From contig JAFWBF010000036.1 in the NCBI GenBank assembly GCA_017507285.1, positions 1 to 20,089 on the forward strand: a stretch of DNA of 20,089 bases, in the 5' to 3' direction. The translations under genes and the position numbers were made by a program. Position 1 is the stretch's first letter; each line of letters opens with the position of its first letter. Positions 14,274 through 20,089 of the stretch are shown piece by piece. The notes under the pieces were generated by a model. That model was not told the DNA's origin, did not search any database, and was given only the letters and a program-made list of their open reading frames with translations. This DNA is from Bacteroidales bacterium (GTDB lineage: Bacteria > Bacteroidota > Bacteroidia > Bacteroidales > P3).

Positions 14274-15041
14274 ATGAAAAAAGCATTTTTGACATTGGCT
14301 GCCATTGCAGCATTTTCAATTGCCAATGCACAATTCTTTATTGGCGGTTCGTTGGGATTTTCAACCCAATCGGGTACTTCAACCTCTACTTATACAACCA
14401 ATTATGGAAGCAGTACCACTACACTAACGTATGAAGAAAAAAGCCCTTCGTATTCCGAATTTTCTTTTGGAGCAAAATTGGGCTATTATTTTACTGACAA
14501 CAAATGGGCTGTAGGATTAAAGTTAGGCCTCAACCACTTTCACTTAACGGAATATGACTATTTCGACCATAGTGGACCCGCTCTTAGTTCCGATGAGTTA
14601 TCTGAAAACAATATACTAATAGTTGGAACCGAATTTGGTATTGCCCCATTTGTTCGTTATCATTTTGCCGAGTGGAATGACTTCTCGCTTTTTGCCGAAT
14701 TGACCACAGGTGTAATGTTTGGCAATTCCGAAATCATACCCATCGTCAACAACAATGAAGAAGCATCTCTCAAAGGACCTAAAAGTTTTGCTTTCGGTAT
14801 AAACATAATGCCGGGTGTAGCCTATAAAATAAACGACCACATCCAAGTTGAAGCTACTTTAGACCTATTTGGTTTGAACTACACATACGAAAAGGCAACC
14901 GAAAGACACGTATTTAACGAGCCTACATACAATGAGACCCACGAAACCTCAACCACGACATCGGCATTTGGTCTTGGAGTATGCACCGAAACCCTTTTCA
15001 GCCAATCTAATATCACGATAGGTTTTGTATATCGATTCTAA
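14274..15041 (+). CDS. outer-membrane beta-barrel protein
   Basis: 255 residues with a clear signal peptide, MKKAFLTLAAIAAFSIANAQ, cut expected after ANA at residue 19. The mature part is made of alternating, aromatic-rich strands and Ser/Thr-rich loops, for example FFIGGSLGFSTQSG, FSFGAKLGYYF, WAVGLKLGLNHF, FGIAPFVRYHF, FSLFAELTTGVMFG, and it ends in an aromatic residue (GFVYRF), the signature of BamA-inserted barrels. About eight strands fit an OmpW/OmpX-size porin-like fold. The function is unknown. The start at 14274 is chosen because it gives the signal peptide and lies behind a strong promoter. It is a single-gene transcript with its own terminator, and is one of just two plus-strand genes in the window. 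Confidence 0.85.
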   Translation: MKKAFLTLAAIAAFSIANAQFFIGGSLGFSTQSGTSTSTYTTNYGSSTTTLTYEEKSPSYSEFSFGAKLGYYFTDNKWAVGLKLGLNHFHLTEYDYFDHSGPALSSDELSENNILIVGTEFGIAPFVRYHFAEWNDFSLFAELTTGVMFGNSEIIPIVNNNEEASLKGPKSFAFGINIMPGVAYKINDHIQVEATLDLFGLNYTYEKATERHVFNEPTYNETHETSTTTSAFGLGVCTETLFSQSNITIGFVYRF

Positions 15042-15060
15042 CTTTTTTATGAATAGTACA

Positions 15061-15097
15061 AAAGCGGAATCCTTCGGGGTTTCGCTTTTTTTTATTT
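15061..15097 (+). terminator. intrinsic terminator with C(UUCG)G tetraloop
   Basis: AAAGCGGAATCC (15061-15072) pairs over 12 positions (two G-U) with GGGTTTCGCTTT (15077-15088) around a TTCG loop closed by C-G, a very stable tetraloop. A run of Ts (TTTTTTATTTT) follows directly. It starts 20 nt behind the stop of the outer-membrane protein gene and also separates it from the convergent polymerase gene. Confidence 0.92.
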
Positions 15098-15115
15098 TCA
15101 AAAACAAGGCAATGG

Positions 15116-16570
15116 CTACCTAGCTTTTTTGGGAAAATATAAATCCAACGCTACTATCACGGCCGTGAATCCCCAAAAGGGGACCGACAGCTTGTCGGTA
15201 TCAAGAAAGTTGTTGAAAATACCATGTACATAGTAGGTAAAGAGGCCCAATGTAAAGGCAATGGCAAGGTTGGAAATGCTCTTATCCTTGGCGGTACGAT
15301 AAACTTTGATACCTGTAGCAAAGGTCATTCCAAACACTAGTACTGTGAACAATGTGCCCGGTGCCCCCTGGTCGGCAAGCGGACCTATGTATTCGCTATG
15401 GGCATTGCCTCGGTTGCCCGAATTGGTGCTGATGGTAGAGAGCTGGTACGAACGCTGATATTTGCCATAAACAAACTGATACGTTCCCGGCCCCCAACCT
15501 ACAACGGGACGCTCCTCGAACATACGCAAGGCCGAAGCCCAGCGGTTGAGGCGTTCAACATTAGAAGCATCAGTCGAGATATTGGATATAGAACGAACTT
15601 GGTCGGCAAGATTGTAGGATGAATCCTGATTGTTTTTACCCAACTTATAAAGCACATCAGCCTGGTAACTAAAAAACAAAGCTACCCCTATGGCTGCTAT
15701 CACCAGCATCCATTTTATCTTCATCCCAAACTTGATGGCATAATATACAGCCACCGCCCCAACCACACTTATCCATGCTGCACGCGAATATGAGAATCCC
15801 AATCCTACTGCCAGCACCACAAATGCTGCAATACACAAAAACTTAACCAATGGATTGGCGTTCCTTTCGTAAGCAAAATAAAAAGCCACCGGAACAAAGA
15901 GGGCGATGGTAACGCCATAGGCTGTATGGTCGTTATAAAATGGTTGCATAACACGATGCAGTGTTTGAAGGTCCGAAAAGTTGCTCACAGTCTTAATGGT
16001 AGAAATAAGTATGACCACTATGAGCGACACAGCATAGCACCAAAAAAACTGTCGTATGCGCTTGGCAGAACTGAATATCTGAGTGGCTGCGAAGAAAAAC
16101 GGGAGCATAAACCACAATCGGGCAGCCAAATACTTAAAGGAGACCTGCGGTATCTCTGACGATATTGAAGTTATAAGCATCCATGCCAACATGGCAAACA
16201 CACAAATGGTAACAGGGTGTTTAAGTATACGTACATCATAAGTTTTAGCTACCAAAACTCTGAACACAAAAATGAAACTAAATAGTATCATCATAGGTTC
16301 TACCGGCATAGATAGCTCCATCTGAGGCACAAGGGCAAAATCGATGGCAAAGGGGGTAAACAATGCCGTGGCCATAAGGCCGGTTTCGAGTTTGAAAACA
16401 AACAGCATAAGCAACAAACCCAACAGAGGAATACCTATAAGAAGGTAAAAATCCTTGGTAAGCATCACTGCATTGAAAATCATAAACGCAAGGGTTACTA
16501 CCACAGCAACAACGGGCGTTCTATTGTTTTTCAACCATGTTTTTGTTTGTTCTACAGTGCTATTCATCAC
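15116..16570 (-). CDS. O-antigen ligase / polysaccharide polymerase (Wzy_C family)
   Basis: A 484-residue inner-membrane protein with roughly ten to twelve membrane segments. The Wzy_C region covers about residues 245-400: GLGFSYSRAAWISVVGA at 256-272, a large periplasmic loop with ERLNRWASALRMFEERPVVG at 339-358 and GPGTYQFVYGKYQ, then NAHSEYIGPLADQGAPG at 389-405. The YNDHTAYG segment at 212-219 and HSEY resemble the conserved Arg/His residues of WaaL and Wzy. Such proteins either ligate O-antigen to lipid A core or polymerise repeat units of capsule or exopolysaccharide; the Wzz gene 28 nt upstream favours chain polymerisation, but ligase activity cannot be excluded. Confidence 0.85.
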   Translation of the reverse strand: MMNSTVEQTKTWLKNNRTPVVAVVVTLAFMIFNAVMLTKDFYLLIGIPLLGLLLMLFVFKLETGLMATALFTPFAIDFALVPQMELSMPVEPMMILFSFIFVFRVLVAKTYDVRILKHPVTICVFAMLAWMLITSISSEIPQVSFKYLAARLWFMLPFFFAATQIFSSAKRIRQFFWCYAVSLIVVILISTIKTVSNFSDLQTLHRVMQPFYNDHTAYGVTIALFVPVAFYFAYERNANPLVKFLCIAAFVVLAVGLGFSYSRAAWISVVGAVAVYYAIKFGMKIKWMLVIAAIGVALFFSYQADVLYKLGKNNQDSSYNLADQVRSISNISTDASNVERLNRWASALRMFEERPVVGWGPGTYQFVYGKYQRSYQLSTISTNSGNRGNAHSEYIGPLADQGAPGTLFTVLVFGMTFATGIKVYRTAKDKSISNLAIAFTLGLFTYYVHGIFNNFLDTDKLSVPFWGFTAVIVALDLYFPKKAR

Positions 16571-16598
16571 CTATTTGTATAATATATAATATAATATA

Positions 16599-17603
16599 CT
16601 ATTCATCCTTTGCCGACACAGACCACGTTTTCCAACGCTCCATAATCAGCAATACAAGAATACACATAACCACCGATGCCAATGTTCCTAACAATACAAT
16701 TATTATTCGTTTTGGGTAAGCCTTCTTGTCGGCAGGAGTAGCTTCGTCCAACCAGAACTTATAGGATATCTCATTTTCCAAATCCGTTTGACGTTCGGCC
16801 AATTGTGTTTGAAGTGTAGCCAATTCTTTACGTTTCGATTCCAATAGGTTGTCTATACCTGCATAGCTTCCTTTCATAGTCTTGTGCGAAGCTATCTCGG
16901 CGCGCAAACGATTAGCCGCAACCATATTGCCATTGCTTACCTGCTTGGCAAGTTCTTGATACATACGGTTGGTATAGTCGGAATAATTATATAATCCTCC
17001 CAAAGAATCTTCCAATGCCGATATTTCGGCTTCCAAGCGTGAACAAACGCCGGCCATCACTTCGCAGGCATCAGTAGCACGTGCCTTGTGGATTCGGCTA
17101 CATAATGTGTCATAGTTGGCAGCAATAAAGTTGGCCATATCGGCAGCATATTGAGGATCAACATCCAACACCGAGACCTCTACTCCCAAATATTCGGTAC
17201 GACGTACCGATACATTACCTCTATAATTCTCTGCCAATTGGAAATATTTGTCTTTGGCATTGGGATTTATACCATAATGTTCCATAAGGTTGAAACGCTT
17301 ACAAACGTCGTCCATCATAGATTGCGACGAAAGTATCTGTATAGCATATTCGCAATCACGTTCGATACCATAGTCCATAAAATCCAAACTATAACGGTCT
17401 ACAAGTATGGCCTTGGAAATTCTGTTTGAACTTGTTGGAAAAAGCACCACCGACGACTTGTAGCGAGGGGTTACCAACAACGAAGCTATAAGCGACACTA
17501 CAAAAGCTATAGCCAAAACCAATAATAATACTTTACGCCATCTGTAAAAGAATTTCAACGATGTTGCTAACGAAAAATCGTTGCCAAAAGAAGGTTGTTT
17601 CAT
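16599..17603 (-). CDS. Wzz/GumC-type polysaccharide chain-length protein
   Basis: 334 residues with the Wzz layout: a short cytoplasmic N-terminus, membrane segment 1 at about 24-44 (VLLLVLAIAFVVSLIASLLV), a large periplasmic region (45 to about 297) and membrane segment 2 at about 299-321 (RIIIVLLGTLASVVMCILVL). The stretch TPRYKSSVVLFPTSS right after segment 1 is the usual Wzz start of the periplasmic part, and residues about 180-280 are charged, heptad-like and probably coiled coil. There is no cytoplasmic tyrosine kinase domain. It would set chain length for the polymerase encoded 28 nt downstream, with which it forms an operon. Glycosyltransferase genes are absent on both sides. Confidence 0.87.
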   Translation of the reverse strand: MKQPSFGNDFSLATSLKFFYRWRKVLLLVLAIAFVVSLIASLLVTPRYKSSVVLFPTSSNRISKAILVDRYSLDFMDYGIERDCEYAIQILSSQSMMDDVCKRFNLMEHYGINPNAKDKYFQLAENYRGNVSVRRTEYLGVEVSVLDVDPQYAADMANFIAANYDTLCSRIHKARATDACEVMAGVCSRLEAEISALEDSLGGLYNYSDYTNRMYQELAKQVSNGNMVAANRLRAEIASHKTMKGSYAGIDNLLESKRKELATLQTQLAERQTDLENEISYKFWLDEATPADKKAYPKRIIIVLLGTLASVVMCILVLLIMERWKTWSVSAKDE

Positions 17604-17983
17604 ATTAGTTACCTATTGTATAATAATTTAATTCGAAAGAAACGCAGAAATAATATTTGTAGTATAAATTACTGCATGAAAATTTATTGGATAAACAAAT
17701 ATCTTCATGTCAAAAAAACATAATACGTCCATTGCTAAAATATAAGTTACAAATAATAATCAACCATATAATCAATGAGATAAATATATTTATAGCAAAA
17801 AAATGCATCCGATTCCTGATGGTGATCTATTGCAAATACATACAAATAAAAATTCCCTCGTGATCCGGTTAAATTTACATCACGAGGGAATTTTATCTAG
17901 ATCCCGAGGGAGAAATATTTTCCTCGGGGGGGGGATTTTAGCTACATAACGAATAATATTTATTATCGTCTACAACTCGTAGG
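17604..17983. other. 380-bp gene-free region upstream of wzz with repeat element
   Basis: The first 240 bp are very AT-rich and show no reading frame and no exact TAnnTTTG promoter on the wzz strand. From 17849 to 17934 lies the second copy of the 22-bp repeat element, ending in nine Gs. The element sits about 50 bp behind the stop of the AsmA-like gene, so its hairpins could also end that transcript. Confidence 0.55.
17849..17934. repeat. 22-bp repeat element, copy 2, with G9 run
   Basis: AAAATTCCCTCGTGA (17849-17863) and TCACGAGGGAATTTT (17880-17894) form a perfect 15-bp inverted repeat with a 16-nt spacer. Direct units continue at exact 22-bp steps: TCCCGAGGGA at 17902 and a decayed tcggggg at 17924. 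CCCGAGG (17903-17909) also pairs with CCTCGGG (17922-17928), making a second hairpin. The layout, phase and strand match copy 1 at 8669-8776. The element ends in a G9 run (17926-17934), striking in such AT-rich surroundings. Confidence 0.82.
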
Positions 17984-20089
17984 TCAGTTCTCCAATATAT
18001 CCTTGCGCTTCTGAATGATAATATTTTTCCATTGCTTACGAACAATAGAGAATGTTTGCGTACGCTCGTATTCTTTGGCATATTTCTTTTCTGCCAATTT
18101 TATTTTCAATTTGGCGTTATCAATATCATTCATGTTGCCGGCATATTTCACAAACATATTTATTCCCAATGGCCATTTCAATACCGACACATTATAGTCG
18201 AAATCCATATTCAAGTACTGAGTTCCTGTTATACCCACCTTGTAACGGTCCATTTGGAATATAAAGGGCATAAACGATATTACTTGTTGTTTCATAACCA
18301 ACTCTACAGCAAGACTATCAATAAGGTTACGCTCTTTGTTTTCAAACAAAAGAAGTTTCGAGAACTTTCGGAATGTTTTGTTGTCGAGTAGCACCAAACT
18401 GTCACCCCTCAGATAGCACGAAGCTACAAGCGACGGCATATTGATACTCAACGTAGAATCAAACTCTCCCAATGCAATAATATCTGTAGAAATCAATCCT
18501 TCGAACGACCTCAACATCGGCAACATTGTATCCACTTCCGGAATTTTGGTGGTAAGGGTATTGATATTCAGCTTATCAATCTTCAACTCGGCCGAAAAAT
18601 CGGCTTTAGATTTGTCTATAGCTTTGTATAGAAGACTTATATTCATATCGCCCAAATCGGACGAATAATTAAGCTTATCCAAAAATATTGCTTGGTTTCT
18701 CAGCAACACATTTCCATTTATATTCCTAAAATTGGCTTTGCCATAAAGGGCATGTTTTATATCTGTGCTAAGTGCAATATCAATATTATCCGGAACTTCT
18801 ATTACCGACATTGGCACCACAGTGTCTGCCACAGATTCGGAGCTGTCGGCGGCTGTTTCGGTTACCACCATAACATTCATCAGTTCATTGATATTAAGAT
18901 TATTTGACTTCAAAACCAACTCACCCTTAAACTTTTCCTTTCCTGCAAGGGCTTTTGCCAAATCATTTACAGTTCCCGAAAGTTGCATATCGGAATTTTT
19001 GGCACTTAGTATAAAGTTTTTCAGTTTCAAATCGTCGCCATCCAACGCCATTTTAAGCACCGGCAAATTTACAGGATAGTTGAGCATTCCCATATTAGCC
19101 ACAACACCGTTGATATTAAAATCTAGACCTATTTTCCATCTGTCAAGCATTACCTGCATTATATCTGAATCTTGCGTAAGAGTGGTATCGGTAAAGGTTT
19201 CTACAAAGTAATCCAATGTCTGCTCGGTAGTCAGATGGCGATAAACAAGATTAGGAACGGTATCAAGAGGTTTCAACAACAAATTCATATCCATATTACT
19301 GAATTCCACATCCATACTATCCATTGTAAAGTTGGTAGTTCTAGTACGCACATTACAGCCAATCATTGGCGAAAGTGTTTCACTATCGTTGGGTTGCATT
19401 GCTAGTTGCAAACGTGTTTCGCCACTATTGTAATACATATTCTCTAGCATTGTAATATCAGCATTATCAACCAATATATTGGCAAAAGCCGACATAGTCT
19501 TATCTTTATATTCGGGCGAAACAAGTGCATGTATATCCACCAAACCTATATTTCCGTTTGCCAACGATGAGTAGTTAAGTTTCAACGAATCTATCTTCAC
19601 ATCTACATCTGCCAGATATTTCTCTGGATAAATTTCTACATTAAAGTCATTAGTTTTGGCCTTAATCTCTGCTTTAGGAAAAGCAACATACATTGTATCT
19701 TTCGGGCTATCAACAGTTATATCATTCAACATCACCACTGCATCAGCATAAACCTTTTCCCACTTTTGACCGGTAATGGAACTAAGTTTTGTATCTATGT
19801 TCAGTTTTACATCAGTCGAACCTTTTACAGTCATATCCTCAACAACAGGGAAATACCGTAAAGTATTGGTTATATCCACATCCGTAATCAAACGAGCCTT
19901 TACATGGGGGTCGCCAAGAAGGTTGGTTGCATGGGCATTGGCATCAACATTGGCACAAACGCTTTTTAACGAAAGCTTTTTGACCTCGGCAGTCGATGGT
20001 TCATTGCCATTCAAATCCATAAAAGCATTGGCTTCGAATTGTATATCTCTTATCCAAAAATCGATGGATTCATGTTTAAATGTAGCATC
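17984..20089 (-). CDS. AsmA-like envelope protein, C-terminal part (start outside window)
   Basis: The frame stays open to the window edge (the codon at 20087-20089 reads Asp), so the N-terminus lies beyond; 701 residues are visible, ending with TGA at 17984-17986. The sequence is a long run of short beta strands of the form LxLKNFxLSAKNSDMQLSGT, ADFSAELKIDKLNINTLT and MDFDYNVSVLKWPLGI, typical of AsmA/TamB-like proteins, and the final 150 residues (FSKLLLFENKERNLIDSLAV, then VISFMPFIFQMDRYKVGI) resemble the AsmA C-terminal domain of Bacteroidota. AsmA-like proteins bridge the two membranes and are linked to lipid or outer-membrane homeostasis. An inner Met at 20018-20020 exists but lies in ongoing domain-like sequence, so it is unlikely to be the start. 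Confidence 0.8.
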   Translation of the reverse strand, partial: DATFKHESIDFWIRDIQFEANAFMDLNGNEPSTAEVKKLSLKSVCANVDANAHATNLLGDPHVKARLITDVDITNTLRYFPVVEDMTVKGSTDVKLNIDTKLSSITGQKWEKVYADAVVMLNDITVDSPKDTMYVAFPKAEIKAKTNDFNVEIYPEKYLADVDVKIDSLKLNYSSLANGNIGLVDIHALVSPEYKDKTMSAFANILVDNADITMLENMYYNSGETRLQLAMQPNDSETLSPMIGCNVRTRTTNFTMDSMDVEFSNMDMNLLLKPLDTVPNLVYRHLTTEQTLDYFVETFTDTTLTQDSDIMQVMLDRWKIGLDFNINGVVANMGMLNYPVNLPVLKMALDGDDLKLKNFILSAKNSDMQLSGTVNDLAKALAGKEKFKGELVLKSNNLNINELMNVMVVTETAADSSESVADTVVPMSVIEVPDNIDIALSTDIKHALYGKANFRNINGNVLLRNQAIFLDKLNYSSDLGDMNISLLYKAIDKSKADFSAELKIDKLNINTLTTKIPEVDTMLPMLRSFEGLISTDIIALGEFDSTLSINMPSLVASCYLRGDSLVLLDNKTFRKFSKLLLFENKERNLIDSLAVELVMKQQVISFMPFIFQMDRYKVGITGTQYLNMDFDYNVSVLKWPLGINMFVKYAGNMNDIDNAKLKIKLAEKKYAKEYERTQTFSIVRKQWKNIIIQKRKDILEN

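Noticed and set aside
17984..20020. Complete AsmA-like gene starting at the Met at 20020
   Set aside because: The frame stays open for 23 more codons to the window edge with domain-like sequence, so the gene is partial.

Overview
The window looks like a chromosomal segment from a gut or anaerobic Bacteroidales bacterium (phylum Bacteroidota). The pointers are: a FISUMP-type surface protein ending, a DUF4369 lipoprotein, a DUF2795 protein with the Bacteroidota-typical WTLELA start, butyrate kinase, an Mrp protein without the CxxC motif, signal peptides of the MKK...ANAQ type, few Shine-Dalgarno sequences, and several promoters of the Bacteroidota form TTTG/TTG - 19 to 22 bp - TAnnTTTG. No rRNA, tRNA, CRISPR array, insertion sequence or phage gene was seen. 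Nearly all genes lie on the minus strand; only the first (partial) gene and one outer-membrane protein are on the plus strand.

Layout. 1-676: 3' end of an FN3/FISUMP surface protein (+), convergent with a YitT-family membrane protein (860-1804, -). 2030-5356 (-): a run of DUF4369 lipoprotein, LpxH (lipid A synthesis) and phosphohexomutase. 5424-6496 (-): chorismate synthase aroC, broken by an apparent one-base deletion in an A run, so that its last 40 residues are in another frame. 6585-8358 (-): butyrate kinase followed 7 nt later by an exported FKBP-type peptidyl-prolyl isomerase. 8359-8948: a 590-bp gene-free region with a buk promoter, an array of 22-bp repeats and inverted repeats. 8949-12050 (-): a run of Mrp, Nfu-type Fe-S scaffold, PduO-type cobalamin adenosyltransferase, DUF2795 and DUF2520/Rossmann protein. 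12174-13946 (-): sirtuin followed by mannose-6-phosphate isomerase. 14274-15041 (+): outer-membrane beta-barrel protein with a textbook promoter and terminator. 15116-17603 (-): Wzz chain-length protein followed by an O-antigen ligase/polymerase. 17604-17983: gene-free region with a second copy of the 22-bp repeat element and a run of nine Gs. 17984-20089 (-): C-terminal part of an AsmA-like protein that runs off the window.

The genes mainly serve the cell envelope and central metabolism: hexose-phosphate interconversion (mutase, ManA) can feed sugar nucleotides to the polysaccharide machinery (Wzz, Wzy-like), LpxH acts in lipid A synthesis, AsmA-like and FKBP proteins act at the envelope, Mrp and Nfu handle Fe-S clusters, and Buk gives ATP from butyryl-phosphate. 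I see no obvious new multi-gene system. The most unusual signals are the two homologous dispersed repeat elements (inverted unit, 16-nt spacer, then direct units every 22 bp) and the aroC frameshift.
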